Part shown: piece after piece, positions 20,744-32,487 of the stretch
Numbering within the stretch: the first letter of the stretch is position 1
Layout: every line of letters starts with the position of its first letter
Source of the DNA: Dromiciops gliroides
Taxonomy: Eukaryota; Chordata; Mammalia; Microbiotheria; Microbiotheriidae
Direction of reading: 5' to 3'
DNA length: 64,000 nt
Assembly (NCBI RefSeq): GCF_019393635.1
Contig: NC_057865.1
Location: 301,706,885 to 301,770,884, forward strand
Position numbers and translations under genes: made by a program
The notes under the pieces: generated by a model
Told to the model about the DNA's origin: nothing
The model's input: only the letters and a program-made list of their open reading frames with translations
The model's database searches: none

Positions 20744-22683
20744 GTAAGGCCCTTCCTCATTTCAACTGTTCTATGATCCTTGGGTGGCGGCTTTGAGCAG
20801 ATTGTAGGAAACGTGTAGCCACAGTGAGCCCTATGGGTTGGAGGTGCTGGTCGGGCATCACATAGCAAGGCTCTGTGCCCTTGTCCAGCTCTGCATGGAC
20901 CTGCAGGCTGGGGTGTGGGGCCCCAGAGCTATGGCTATGAGCTCAGGAGTGCCAGGAAGCCCAAGAGGCTAATGTGGCCTGGTGGGTTTGGTCCAGGCCC
21001 GTCCTAGACCCTTCAGCCTGGCCTGGTGGGAGCCTGAGGCGTCATCCATAACCAATGGGAAGAGGAGATTACAAAGGCTTCCATCTCCTGTCAGCACTCT
21101 GTTGGGGGGTGGGAGAATGGCTGACCCTGAGTCAGACTGAGAAACTGGCCAGAACCCACAGCAGAGGCCTGCAGATAGGCCTGAGTGGTCAAAGGCTTTC
21201 CAGGGAGGGAGGAGTCTAGGGGGCTATGGCAGAGTGAGCATGGAGGGCCAGTGGGGTGAGGGAGGGGCTGTGCCGGCTCTTGCTTCCAGCTTTCTCTTGG
21301 CTCTGCTTCTGGTGGTCCATCTCTCTCTCCTCACCCAAAGGCTCCACTCCCATTCAGGGAGGCTTACTCGGGGCTGGCAGATGACAGGCCTTGTGACGTG
21401 GGGAGCTAGAGGTTGGGGGCCAGAGGTGCTCCAGGAATGCTTGAAGCTTAGAAGGTCTAAGGCCCTGAAATAGCCCCTTTGCCCCACACACCTGGGATGC
21501 CCTGTGTCAGCCGCCCGCATGGGGCAAGTGGGTAGAAATGGATCCCAGGGGTCCTCTGGGTCCCAGGTATAGAGAATGGGATTCTGGGGCCCGGGGGGCC
21601 AGGGGACTGACCTGAAGGACCCTTCTACGTTCCACCGGGGTTTCCAGCTGCCAGGGAGTCTAAAAATTCCAAACCACGAGAAGACGGCCAGGACAGGCCA
21701 GGACAGGCCACCTGGGGTGCAGATACTTCCTGGGTAGTGCTCACTTGGGCTTTGTCCCAGGGCACTGGGAGATGGCTTTCCTCAGGTGACCCAGAGGCTG
21801 CTGCGGACTTCCTCGAGCCCGTCAGCCCGATTCCCACCAGGCAGGGAGGCAGCCACCTAACAGTCAGTTTTCAGGGACCTTGGCACAGGCTTTTATTTCC
21901 CCTTCTCCATTAGGCCCAGGGGACCCGGCTGTTGTTGCTGGGGGTGGGGGGGTGCGACCTAGGCCTTCAGGACATGGGTGGAGAGTGGGGGGAAGGAAAT
22001 GAGGCACTTCCCCTCTATCCCAACCTAGGAGTGAGTGAGCAGCCAGGCACATGTGGCATGTGCCCTTCCCCCTCCCCCGGCATCTGTTTGCCTGGCGCTG
22101 GCTGCCAGGCCTGATGCTGGCATGGCAGAGGCCGGTCCTTGGGGCCATCTCACCAGTGGGGTGGGCTCCCAGGAACAGAGCTTCTCAGTCTCAGCTGCCC
22201 CTCACAGCTTGTTTCTCATCACGCAGGGGGCAGACACCCAGGCAGCATCATTCAATGGAGGCTTGGAGGACTCTCAGACTATAAAGCCTTCTGTGTTACT
22301 GCAGCCCCGCAGCAACCCCCCCCCATGTGTCTGAGGCTCCCCGCATTGTGGCGGGGCCCACAGCCCTTGGGGGCTGCTGGCTCTTCCCCACCACTGTTTG
22401 TTCAGGAGAGCAATTAATCTTGCATCCTGATTGCTGGGACTGACCCCGACGAATTTTGCCTCCTCTGGCCTAGACAAAACCTAGCGGCTGGATGGACAGA
22501 GCCACCCTAGGGAGCCCCATGGCAAGGAAGGAGTCGCAGGGAGAGTGGCTCAGGCCCATGGTTCTGACCTTTCTGGACAGTTGGTCCTGGCCCTATCTCC
22601 AGGTGGTCGGGTGCTTCAGTGACCAAGTCCTGTTGGAACCATTTGAAAGGTGCTTGGGGGGAGGTGGTGATGTCTGTGTTGTG

Positions 22684-22685
<2 letters not shown>
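20744..22685. other. Unique GC-moderate sequence
   Basis: No exon with two convincing splice sites and no clear interspersed repeat. GGACAGGCCA is tandemly repeated near 21690-21710, and a GGGGGTGGGGGGG run lies at about 21940. Confidence 0.4.

Positions 22686-22737
<52 letters not shown>
22686..22737. repeat. (GT)26 microsatellite
   Basis: A perfect GT run followed by CGGCGCATGCGCGCAC, another alternating purine-pyrimidine stretch. Confidence 0.97.
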
Positions 22738-22738
<1 letters not shown>

Positions 22739-23151
22739 GGCGCATGCGCGCACTTGGCCTCAGCCCTTCTGTTCCACTTCTGTTCCATCAGCCCAGCACC
22801 CATGCATCTTTCAAAATTCTTGGTGGGCGGGGCTGAGCCAGCCAGCCCCGTGCTTACGTGGGGGCCTGTGCAGCCAGTTCAGATGAAAGGAGGAGACAAA
22901 AGTGGTGTTCTTCCCATCCACAGGGCTGGGTGGTGTTCATTTAGCCCGTCGCAGACTCATGTGCGAACCTGTCGCCTTGGGCTCCCGAGCCAGGCAGTCG
23001 CTGCCTGGGCTGGAGGTGGCCTCGATCAGGCTCCGGGCTGCCAGCTCGCCCCAGAACATGGCCCTTTGAGGCTCCTGCAAAGAGCTCTCCAGCCGGCCTG
23101 GCCTTCGGGGGCAGACGGGCCGCAACAGCTGGCTTTCTTTTTCATTTTAAG
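22738..23151. other. Unique, mildly CpG-enriched sequence
   Basis: CpG density is above background, especially 22940-23130, without reaching island level. It ends in a T-rich stretch and AG that would act as acceptor for the microexon candidate. The 296-codon frame at 22619-23509 runs through the GT tract and is not accepted. Confidence 0.35.
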
Positions 23152-23179
23152 AACGGAATGGGCGGCTGCTGCGCCGTGG
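23152..23179 (+). other. Microexon or alternative first-exon candidate
   Basis: The segment follows GGCTTTCTTTTTCATTTTAAG and ends at CCGTGG|GTAAGT, a near-perfect donor at 23180. The 28 bp contain an ATG at 23158 with G at -3 and +4, reading MGGCCAV. Gly2 followed by two Cys is the type of N terminus that is myristoylated and palmitoylated. No product is recognised. Read as an internal exon in another frame it is also open, so the interpretation is uncertain. Confidence 0.2.
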
Positions 23180-25290
23180 GTAAGTCCTTTCCTGGGGATC
23201 CGTTGTATTTGTAGGGGAGGAACAACTGCTACTGCCCAGGGTGGGGAGGAAGTCAGGGGAGCTTGTCAGGAATCATCCTTGAAGAGGCTGTGCCAAGGTT
23301 TTCCAAATGTTTTCTGTAGCCTTTTTTTCTTTTTAATCCATACGGCCCAATGCAGAAAACCCAGCCCCCGGTCCAGCTTGTTTTCGTCGGCCGCAGGCCT
23401 TGGCGAAGGCCGTGAGAAGCAGTGGGGGCAGCTTCCTCCTCGTGCCCTTCTTTCTCTAGCATTGGAGCAGATGGGACACTCTTTTCCCTCCTCTGAGATC
23501 CATCAATAGTCTTGGCCCATGTTACCCTTTTGTGTGGCTGTGTTTGGCCAAGGGAGAGAAGAAGGGGTAGATGGCGGCAGGCTGGACCAACCAGCTGGAC
23601 AAGGGATGAAAGCAGAACTCAGTGCGTTTGAAACTAGGCAAACGGCTTCATTTTCCTTGCTACCAGTCCCCAGATAACTCTTGGCTCTGCTGGATCATTT
23701 CATTTTTCTCTTTAAAAATTTTAAATAGCAGTAACTTATTTCTGTAATGGTTTGAGCTTTTTTTTTTTTTTTAAAGAAAAACAAACTAAAATCCAGGCAT
23801 TTGGCTATATTAACTGAATTGTGTTGGAGGAAGTTATTATTATTTTTTAAATTGAGCTCTTTCATTTTTCATTTAGAGAGGCTAGCCCTGCAGTAAGACC
23901 TGCATGTAGACATTTTGGTCAAATCATAGAAATTAGTTGCTCATCAAAGATTTAGTTAGGAGGACAGCTCCATTGGACCTAGTGTTGAGCCAGCATCTTC
24001 CCAAGCCTGAGTTTTAGCTTGAGCCACTAATGGGGCCTCTGCAAGTGGGACGTAGGACCACCACATCCGTCCGGATTCCTGATTTAATGGGGAATCGCTT
24101 CCAAGGTCTTGGCACACCTTGGCTTTCTCGATAGCCTTTTCTCTCAAACCACCCCTTGGGCTGACTGGAACTTTTCAAGTGGCTTCTAAAGGGCCCAAGT
24201 TTCTAAATTTTAAAAATGTAGCTTTGTCCATAAAAGAAACCAGGATGGTCATCTATCCAATTCCCATCTCCCACACTTGGCTAGTCCAGCCACTTCTGCC
24301 CAGAAATAAGCCTTTGTTTTCTGAGCTTCATTGTCACTTAAAGTCAAATGGGATGGTGATTTATAAAAAGTCTCTGCTTGGGGACGGAAAGTTTCAAGAT
24401 ATACTCTCAGGGAAATCTGGCCCGATAAGACTCATCCGTCTTCACTTCTGGGGATGTGCCGAGGGCCTCCTTCTGTGGCCAGCTGGCCAGCCCCACTTGA
24501 GGCCAGTGTTCTGGGAAGGGGAGAGGGTGTGGCTTTGGCTTGGAAAGCCAGTGTCCTGTCCCGGGTGGGGAGAAAGAGCCCCGGCATCTTTGGAGCGAAC
24601 TCAGAGGTCTCCAGAGACATGCATCCACAGGAAGGAGAGCGGCATTTCCCTCCCTTCATATTTCTTTGGATCCTACTTTGCCCCCAAGATGGTACTAGTC
24701 AAGGGCAACAGTCCTGGGAAGGAAGGCGGGGGAAGAACTAGTGCAAATCTTGGAGGCTGTGTCAGTTTTCCCCTCTCCCCCCGCTTTTCTGGTGATGTGT
24801 AGATATGTAGAACATCAGAACTCTGGCGGATTCCTTTTATATTTTGGAGCAGTTTGTGATTTTATTGGTTGGGGAAACTGCAGATCGCTACATGACTCAA
24901 ACGTTTAATAAATGCTTATTGATCAATAGCTAACCAAATGATAGTTGATAGAACGTCATGTTACTTTATTACATTTTTTAAAAATCTGTGCAGAAGAAAA
25001 AAAATGGATTCATTCTCCTCCCTTCCTCAAGTCAATATTTTCTACTCTGCTTAATGCCATAATGGTAAACTGCGGCAGGGGACTCTTCCCTGCCCCCAAT
25101 ATCCTTTATTTTGCTAACTAGCTGATGCCATATAATTTCCACCATCTAACCCTTAGTTTTCAACTTGAACAATGAAGGAAGAAATCAGGGTAAAACATGG
25201 AATAATTTTTTTTTGGTTCTCTAAATGATTCTTCATCAGTCTGAATATCAACTTTTTTGATAGCAAATAGTCCTTGCCAGTTGTGTGTGT
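23180..25290. other. Unique sequence with one L2 tail and a conserved-type block
   Basis: At 23640-23910 lies an AT-rich complex block that looks like a conserved non-coding element. At about 24895-24945 'TTTAATAAATGCTTATTGAT' matches the 3' end of L2-type repeats. The frame at 24119-24802 (227 codons) has no domain or splice borders and is not called. Confidence 0.4.
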
Positions 25291-25299
25291 GCATGCATG

Positions 25300-25301
<2 letters not shown>

Positions 25302-25373
<72 letters not shown>
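25302..25373. repeat. (GT)36 microsatellite
   Basis: The longest GT run in the window, preceded by GTGCATGCATGC. Confidence 0.97.
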
Positions 25374-25376
<3 letters not shown>

Positions 25377-27709
25377 GAGCACTCTGGGCAGCGCCTGCTC
25401 TGAGTCCTTCTTTCTATATAAAGTGAACTCCCAGCCTGAAATGGTACGTTCTCACAGCACAGATGGGCCAGTCTGTCATTAGGACTGTCTGTTACTTGTT
25501 GGGACACCGAGCATATTTTTGGTGCAGAATCAACAATTTCTAAGAACCCAGGTCAAAATAAACAAGTGATATTTGCTGATTAAAATAGCCTTATTAGATG
25601 AACTTTTCATTCCTTCCTCCCCTAAACCCCGGATATTTGGGAGAGGCGGGGAAGGGCAGTTTGTCTCCCTCCTTGCCCTTGGGGATTTTGATCTCCATCT
25701 TCTCACAATCAAGGCTCTCCACCATTTGTAATCTACGTTGGACCTTTTGAATTTTCTTTTGTGATGTTGGCTGGGGGTTGAAATACTCTCTGGGTTTTCA
25801 GGGTTGCAAAGACATTCGTAGACCATAGAATGATTTCATGATACTATTGTGATTTTTGGTTAAAACTATTTGGAGACATTGAACAATGCCAAGATCTAGC
25901 TATTTGGGCTGAAAGAGGGCTCCACTAATAGCCACCTTCAAAAACTGAGTAGATGAACAGCAGAAAATAGCATCAGATTTTTTAAAATTATCTGGAAAAG
26001 AAGTTGTTAAAAAGTACAATTCTCATATTAAAACTTCTAATAACAAAGCAGCTATTTTACTTTGGTTGGTTTTCATCTCCTTCTCAGAGTGTTGTGAATG
26101 CTTAGCAAAGTGCCTGGCGCATAGTAGGCTCCGTATAAATGTTAGCTATTATTATTATTGTTCCCAACTTCATAAAGGCTGTTGATCAGATTTACATGCA
26201 ACTATTTGATCACAGATAGGTCGTTCTAAGATGACAATCTTTTTCTTTTCTTCTTTTTTTGCTTTTCTCTTCTATCAATTTGATGTTGGTCTGTAGTTAA
26301 GAGTTCTTTGTGCTTTTCTCTCTTAAATCTGTATTCATCATCTGAAAGGGAATTACCAACCATCTCTGCCCAGCTGGTCTGCTGTAACTGGGAAGAAGTC
26401 TGAGCTTTTTACAAAGGAGGCTGTGCTACCTCCAATAGGGGGCCCGAGCTCACACCTCGGTATGTAGTGGGGCAGTTGTCATCATATTCCTCGTCATCCT
26501 CATATAATCTATGGTTCTTTGGGGGGGGGTTCTTTAAGAAATGCCTCTTTTCATCTCGGCATGATGATGTCTGTGACAAACATTAGAAATGGAAATGGAT
26601 GTTGGGAAAATGGTCAATCCCCCCCCACAGTGTCCCTTGATTTCTTATCCCTGTTCTACACCCCCCCCCGCATTGCTTTACAGTTACCTCTCATCTGGTA
26701 TATTCAGTGTCTTCCATGTCGCCCCCATGCACATGGGGGCCTCCCATGGGCTGTTTAGGAGGAAGCCTCAGTGCCATGCCTCCTGCCCTCCAAATGGGTC
26801 ACTTAATAACAAATGCCCGTGTGGAGAAAGACCAAACTAATGGTGTTTTCCAGAGTGTGTTGTGCTGGGCTGGAGTGGGAGGGAAGCCCTTTCCAAATTC
26901 AGCTCTAGATAGTTGGAACCCTGTGGCCCGTAATCCATGCACTAAAGAGCCTGTGAGTCTCTGTCGAGGCTCTCAGTGGCTCCCAACAGCTTTGGCGGCG
27001 CCCCTTGCCCAAACAAGGCTGTTGAGGCCTTTGATGTTTAGTGGGTGTGTCTTTCCATGTTCAGCGCCATCTTGTATGCATCCACGGGCACACATAGGCA
27101 CATTGGCATGTATGGTGGTGTCTGGGTGGCACCATCCCTCTCCCTCCACCCTGGCCCATCCCCTTCGAGTTGGCACTCTAGGCCTCTCCATGTCCATTGT
27201 CTCCAAACCCCTGGCCTTGTTTAACTGGCCCCTGTTGGTATTTGGCCCCAGATACAGGGCAGGCAGCCTGAGAAGAGCCCTGCTGCTTTCTGCTGTTTCA
27301 AGGGGCATGGGGACCACTCTCAGACAAGCTCAGATTCTAGCTCCTCCTCTTGCTTCCGACCCTCTGAGCTTGAAGGAAGGGCCCCTCCCTGAGACAGCCT
27401 TGGGCGTTTGTGCTTCTGTGAAAATCCTTTGGACCCGTCTGGGGGCTGGCTGGAGGGTGGGAGGGAGGTTGAGGCTAGGCTTGTGACAAGGAGAGCCTGG
27501 GGGATTCATTTCTCTGGCACCGCTCGATCATGGTCGCTCCGGGAATCCCGGGCAGTGGGCCAGGAAGGGGAAGCCATTTTGCACACTTGAGATGGAAAGC
27601 CAGAGACTAGGGAATCAGATCCAGTGGAAGGAAATTGTGGGATTCTTTAAAAGCAGGTGGTGAAGAAGAGGACGAGCCAGTGAGCTTAGGGGCTCCTAGA
27701 TCCAGAACC
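25374..27709. other. Mostly unique sequence with an L2 3' end
   Basis: At about 26085-26160 'GCCTGGCGCATAGTAGGCTC' followed by (ATT)n is an L2/MIR-type 3' terminus. Runs of G (26519) and C (26620, 26660) are present. The frame at 26707-27486 (259 codons) shows no recognised domain and no splice borders. I see no supported gene. Confidence 0.4.
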
Positions 27710-27850
27710 ATAAAGAACCTTTGAGCTCATATAGTCCAATCCCTTTATTTTACAGTGAAAGAAACTGAGGCCTCCAGAAGCCCAGAAAAGTTTGAGGCAG
27801 AGCTGGACTCCAGACTCACGGCCTCCATTTCCAAATCTTTCCACTGTCCC
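27710..27850 (-). repeat. MIR-class SINE, antisense
   Basis: 'GAGCTCATATAGTCCAATCC' and 'TTTTACAGTGAAAGAAACTG' are the standard antisense MIR-like module, with the end reading 'CTCCATTTCCAAATC'. Confidence 0.75.
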
Positions 27851-28285
27851 CTACTGCGTGTGTCTGGAGGGGGAGGGGAGGGGAGAAGGAGAGGGCAGGG
27901 ATCCAAACCCATGATTTCATCGGTGTAAGGAACACTCTGTTACAGGAACTTCCTCCCCTGATGCTCTATCTGCCAGTCTGAGAGAACAGCCTGCTGGGAA
28001 CTCAGAGCCCTGGCCACTCCTGCCCTTTCCCCACTCCACTGATCTAGTACTCAGGTGAGGGAAAGAGGAAGAAAATCAAATGACCTTTGGGCTGTTCTTG
28101 TTGACAAAGGTGGGCTGAAAGAGAAGCCTTGAGCTTGGCCACATCGATAAATCAGGGCACTGCCAACAAAGGCCCTTTCTGGACAATGACCAAGGGCCAA
28201 GAAAGGCCCTTGAGATGCAGATTGGCCTGGACCCTCTCCCAATTCCCTTCCTCCATGGACACTCTGCTGTCATCCAGGCCACCCC
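27851..28285. other. Unique sequence
   Basis: No exon or repeat recognised. A polypurine stretch lies at about 27866-27900. Confidence 0.45.
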
Positions 28286-28289
28286 CTTA

Positions 28290-28620
28290 TTTTATGGCTG
28301 CAGCATCTCAGACCCAGAAAGGCTAATCAGGAAACAGCAACCTGCCTAAGGTTTCTCAGCTAGGAAGTTTGGGAACTGGACTCGTTCCTGGGTTCTTTGG
28401 CTCTCAACCCTTCCTGGGCTTCTTTCACCAGCAGCACAATCCTCCAGAATCATTAGGGAAGTAAGAGAGGTAGGGTACGCATCCTTAGCCTCTGGTGATG
28501 GGCGGCCGATGAAACTGAGGGCCAGAAAGGGATGGCGCTTGGGCACAGTCACACCAAGAATGAGGGGAAGAACTGAGAGACAAACCCGTATTGTGCAAAG
28601 AGGGTTTGTCTCACTCTCCC
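28290..28620 (-). repeat. Two antisense MIR remnants
   Basis: About 28290-28400 (GACCCAGAAAGGCTAATCAG, TTTCTCAGCTAGGAAG) and about 28505-28600 (GATGAAACTGAGGGCCAG, ACAGTCACACCAAG) are both weakly preserved antisense MIR modules. Confidence 0.5.
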
Positions 28621-28734
28621 GAGTCCAAGTCCTGGTTGGCTTGGATTCAGCCTTATAACATTCTTTGACTTTGGAGCCCAAAGTCTTAGGGGGGAGTTGG
28701 CAACAATACCAGTGTAGCCAGGTTCTTGGGCAAG

Positions 28735-28935
28735 CACACATGTCAGCTTGTGTCTTCACGTGTGTATAAATGTGTCCACACATGTGCATGCACATGCATT
28801 CACAGTCATCTGCATGTGTGTGCGCATGTTTGTGGCTGTGTCCACATGTGTGTACATGTGAATGTGCATTCCCTCGTGTTTGGGTGAATGTATCCACACT
28901 TTTGTATGAACGTGTATGTACTTATGCGTGTGTGA
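28735..28935. repeat. Imperfect (TG/CA)n-rich region
   Basis: About 200 bp of interrupted TGTG/CACA/ATGC steps (ACACATGTGCATGCACATGC and similar). It looks like a decayed dinucleotide array and contains many short palindromes such as CACATGTG and TGCATGCA. Confidence 0.75.
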
Positions 28936-29001
28936 TCATGTGAGAGGAGGGGGAGGCATATTAGGGTTTCACAAGCAAAGTCTAAACGGTTTATGATCAT
29001 C

Positions 29002-29203
29002 AATAACTGACATTGAGAGGGCAGCTAGGTGGCGCAGTGGATAAAGCACAGGCCCTGGATTCAGGAGTACCTGAGTTCAAATCTGGCCTCAGACATTTGA
29101 CACTTACTAGCTGTGTGACCCTGGGCAAGTCACTTAACCCTCATTGCCCTGCAAAAAAAATAAATAAATAAATAAAATAAAATAAAAATAACTGACACTG
29201 AGA
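29002..29203 (+). mobile_element. MAR1/WSINE-like CORE-SINE, sense, 17-bp TSD
   Basis: The element (about 29019-29186) has head GGCAGCTAGGTGGCGCAGTG, body CTGAGTTCAAATCTGG, core TAGCTGTGTGACCCTGGGC and an A-rich AAATAAATAAAT tail. It is flanked by AATAACTGACATTGAGA (29002-29018) and the same 17 bp with one mismatch (29187-29203). Family name is from memory of marsupial SINEs. Confidence 0.92.
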
Positions 29204-29219
29204 AAGCACCTCAGACTTC

Positions 29220-29645
29220 ACTGTGTGCTTTTAAGAAAATATTTTATTCAAAGAATTCCCCGGAACATACATCCAATCAACTCCACTTTGCCCAGGGACT
29301 GTACATTGAATGAATGAATTTTGCCGCAGGACACATTGAGCCACCTTTGCCCTCCCCCAATTCCTTGGCCCCTTTGATATACCTGGCAAACGCCTCTTCC
29401 TCAGTGTTCTTTGTTCTCATTTTGGAATGGGCTTCATTATTCTGCTTCTGGTTTGGGGGAGTTTCTTTGCTTCACATTATTTCATAAGGATCCTTCCCAA
29501 TTTCTTTGTTTTTCTCATACTTGTCGGTTTTTACTCCATTACCTGAATGGGCCATGATTTATTCCAACATGGGCATTTAAGTGATTGACAACATCCTATG
29601 ATTGCTGTTAGGAAGATCTTCGTACATCTATCACTCTTTGGGTTA
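29220..29645 (+). repeat. Possible L1 3'-UTR-like fragment
   Basis: T-rich sequence whose phrases (TTGCTTCACATTATTTCATA, ACTCCATTACCTGAATGGGC, AACATGGGCATTTAAG) follow the order of the marsupial L1 3' region, but highly diverged. It could be unique sequence. Confidence 0.3.
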
Positions 29646-29669
29646 GTCGTTTTATTTGGTTTTGTTTGG

Positions 29670-29818
29670 TTTTGGTTTTGGTGAGGCAATTGGGGTTAAG
29701 TGACTTGCCCAGGGTCTAACAGCTAGTAAAGTGTATAAAGTGTCTGAGGCTGGATTTGAACTCAGGTCCTCCTGAATCCAGGGCCGGTGCTCTATCAACT
29801 GCGCCACCTAGCTGCCCC
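29670..29818 (-). mobile_element. MAR1/WSINE-like CORE-SINE, antisense
   Basis: Reads in reverse: GTGAGGCAATTGGGGTTAAG tail side, GGATTTGAACTCAGGTCCTC body, GCGCCACCTAGCTGCCCC head. It is nearly full length. Flanks AGTCGTTTTAT and AGTTGTTGTTTTAAT are similar but not a convincing duplication. Confidence 0.9.
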
Positions 29819-29867
29819 AGTTGTTGTTTTAATAACACAGTCAGGGCATATTTTTAGTTCTTTTTTT

Positions 29868-29932
29868 GGGGGGGGGGGGCGGGCAATGAAGGTGGTGCTG
29901 GTGCTCTATACACTGCTCCACCTAGCTGCCCC
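29868..29932 (-). repeat. Internally deleted SINE remnant, antisense
   Basis: A G-run then GGCAATGAAGG joins directly to GGTGCTCTATACACTGCTCC and ACCTAGCTGCCCC, so the tail and head of the antisense SINE are present without the middle. Confidence 0.75.
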
Positions 29933-30049
29933 TTAGTTCCTTTTTAAATCTGGGTCCTTGAAGAATGCCTATTCAGGATGGCTTCCTAGCCTCATTTTTG
30001 GTCCCTGAAAGGTCAGAGGAGCCATGGCAGACATGCAGTACATAGAAGG

Positions 30050-30125
30050 CAGCTGTGTGTGTGTGTGTCTGTGTGTCTGTGTGTCTGTGTGTGTCTGTGT
30101 GTCTGTGTCTGTGTCTGTGTCTGTG
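30050..30125. repeat. (GTGTCT)n simple repeat
   Basis: GT and GTCT units alternate for about 75 bp. Confidence 0.95.
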
Positions 30126-30449
30126 CACATGGGTATGTAGTCGTAGCCTGTGGATGTTTGTATGATCTATGCAAAGAAGAGACCAGCTCGTTTCCCCAAA
30201 GTTGACTAGACCAGCAAATATCCTGAGAAGAATGTGGCCAACTAGGAAAAAAGGGTTAATCGGACTGGTGGGCAAATAAATAGAACTACCTAGACTGGGG
30301 GCCAGAACCCACCTGGAAGCAAAGCTGAGAGAGGAAGAAAACAGGGAGCGATTGTTACTGTTGTTTTCATTCCATAGACTGGAGTGTCTCCAGAGCCTCA
30401 CTGGGGAGAAAGGGGGTTCTGAGGGATCCCCGAGCCTTCTTCTGGCCAG

Positions 30450-30600
30450 GGGACAGTTCCCAGAGGGGCTCGGGAACTGGAAAGGCCTGGCTTCAGAGCC
30501 TGCTTCACTGGCTTCTGACCCTGGGCCAATCACAGAACTGGTTTGAGCCTCACTTCCCTTATCTGCAAAACGGGGATAATGTTACCTGCTCACCTTTGCC
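30450..30600 (+). repeat. MIR-class SINE, sense
   Basis: 'TTCTGACCCTGGGCCAATCA' and 'TTATCTGCAAAACGGGGATA' are the MIR core and 3' half in order. Confidence 0.75.
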
Positions 30601-30719
30601 AGAGACCCAAGTGATGAGGCTTGTCCGGTCTTCCAGTGCTCTGGAAATGGTACTTGTTGCTCCCTCAGAGAGAATCTTCCAATGGCAGAACCCAAAGGGC
30701 CCCGAGAACCAAAGGGGCC

Positions 30720-30785
30720 ATCTGTCTCTGTCTGTCTGTCTGTCTCTGTCTCTGTTTATCTGTCTTGTCTGCCTGTCTCTGTATT
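30720..30785. repeat. (CTGT)n simple repeat
   Basis: CTGTCTGTCTCTGT units, imperfect. Confidence 0.9.
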
Positions 30786-31004
30786 GCATAAAAAAATTTG
30801 ATGTTTGTCTTTTGCTTGTGATTCATGATGGAGGAGCTGCTTGAGTAACAAAGGAAAAGAGTGAAGTGAAACAGCAGCCAGTGGTCACAATGGGTAACAG
30901 TATCCACCACCCTGCCCTTCAGAGAGGTGGGAGGTATGCTGACCTCAGCCTGGGCTCCGTTCTCTGGGGCTGGGATGGGTATCTCAGCTCCTTCTGGGAA
31001 CTTC

Positions 31005-31140
31005 CTCCTGCAATGTGTCGGGTACATTGTTGCTCTCCCTGTCCCACTTCTGTTTCTTTCACTTTGTATCAGCTCACACAATCTTCCCAGATTTTTCTGA
31101 AGCCATACTCATCCTTCCTCATGGCCTAGTAATCTTCTAT
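31005..31140 (+). repeat. L1 3'-end fragment, sense
   Basis: 'CACTTTGTATCAGCTCACAC', 'AATCTTCCCAGATTTTTCTG', 'GCCTAGTAATCTTCTATT' correspond to the 'catcagttcatacaagtcttccca…atagtattccat' region of mammalian L1 3' UTRs. Confidence 0.65.
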
Positions 31141-31144
31141 TTCA

Positions 31145-31240
31145 TTCAGAGCCAGTCCTAACCCTTTCAGATGGAGAAACTGAGGCTAGGAGAGCTCCTC
31201 TGCCAGAGATTCCACGGCCAGCAGGTGGTGGAGCTGGCCA
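31145..31240 (-). repeat. MIR-class fragment, antisense
   Basis: 'TTTCAGATGGAGAAACTGAG' followed by a degenerate core. Confidence 0.6.
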
Positions 31241-31397
31241 AGTGATGATAATTTGGGAGGGTTAAATGACTTGCCCGGGGTCACTCAGCTAGTAAGTGTC
31301 AAGTGTCTGAGGCCGGATTTGAACTCAGGTCCTCCTGAATCCAAGGCTGCTGCTTTATCCACTGCACCACCTAGCTGCCCCCCAGTGATGATAATTT
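31241..31397 (-). mobile_element. MAR1/WSINE-like CORE-SINE, antisense, 14-bp TSD
   Basis: The element lies at about 31255-31383 (GGTTAAATGACTTGCCCGGG … CACCACCTAGCTGCCCC). It is bounded by perfect 14-bp duplications AGTGATGATAATTT at 31241-31254 and 31384-31397. Confidence 0.93.
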
Positions 31398-32487
31398 CTT
31401 AGTCTGGCTGTGTATTGGCCAGTTGGAGGGTGTACTCTCTGAAAAGAAGCTCAGCTTAGGTGTTTGCTGGACATTTCCACAGTCAGATCCTCAGTAGGAG
31501 GCTCTGAGGCCTGTCCCACCACTGAGGAGTCCATTCAGATGGGCAGCCAATGAAAGGTGTTGGCTGTCCTGAAAAGGGCCCATGCCCCCTTCCCTTTGGG
31601 TCCCGATGCCTGACAGATGTTGTAGCCGAGGGCTCTTGGGGAGGCCCAAGATGGGGGTGAGCAGGATGGCTTTAGAGCTTGCAGCAGAGACCTCAGTGGG
31701 GAGCCTTGTGTGGAGACAGTGGCGTCTTAGCTCTAGACCCCTTAGGACCCCAGGTCCAAGGCCAGAAGGCACTTCAGAGGCCATTGAGACTACGCTCCTC
31801 GTTTGACTGAGGAAGAAACAGAGCCCCAGGGCTGGGAAGTGACTGGCCTTGGGTCCCAACCCTTGTCCTCTGATCCAAGAGCCAGGTCTTGTTTTACTCA
31901 GTGGCCAAGTCCAGCCTTTGTCTGGGAGGCCTCATTTCATAGAATTGGCTTAAAGACACATTCTCTGGACTTTGCTCTAGTCAGCTTTAAGCCTTGGATG
32001 CCACCCAGTGCTGGCCTGGACTGAGCACCCATGAGAGACACTGAGGCTCTGGGGCCATGGAGTCCTCCTGTCTGTGCCTGCTCTGACCTCTCCAAGTCAG
32101 GGAGGGAGCCCCCAGGGCTACTTCAAGTCCGGTTCCCCTCCCCGCTTTTCTTGACATCGGCCTCCATCGACTTCTTAGCACGTCCTTCCACTGCTCCCAG
32201 TTCTGCCTTCTGGTGCCAAGTGGAACAAGATCTGTCCTTTTGTGACCCTAGTTCAAATTCAGTATCGTGTCACCCTCATCTATCCCCTTCCCCAAGGCTT
32301 CCTAGTTTGAGTTTGCTGAGGGGTGGGTGATCTGGGAGTTAGAACAGTATTCTTTGCTGGGACAAGTTCCTTCAAAGCTCTGAGCCTCTCCTTTGCAAGA
32401 AGAAGGCATGACTGGGACCCAGGGCTTCCTTTCTTCAAGCCCAGGACCCTAGCCAGTCAGCCATGCTGTTTCTTTCTGTCGAAGCAG
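31398..32487. other. Mostly unique sequence with an antisense MIR
   Basis: About 31740-31910 is an antisense MIR ('TTCAGAGGCCATTGAGACTA', 'TTTGACTGAGGAAGAAAC'). The rest shows no repeat or supported gene. Confidence 0.45.

Noticed and set aside
22619..23509. 296-codon frame, the longest in the window
   Set aside because: It runs through a (GT) microsatellite and ordinary intronic sequence, has no domain-like composition, and is crossed by better-supported splice signals.
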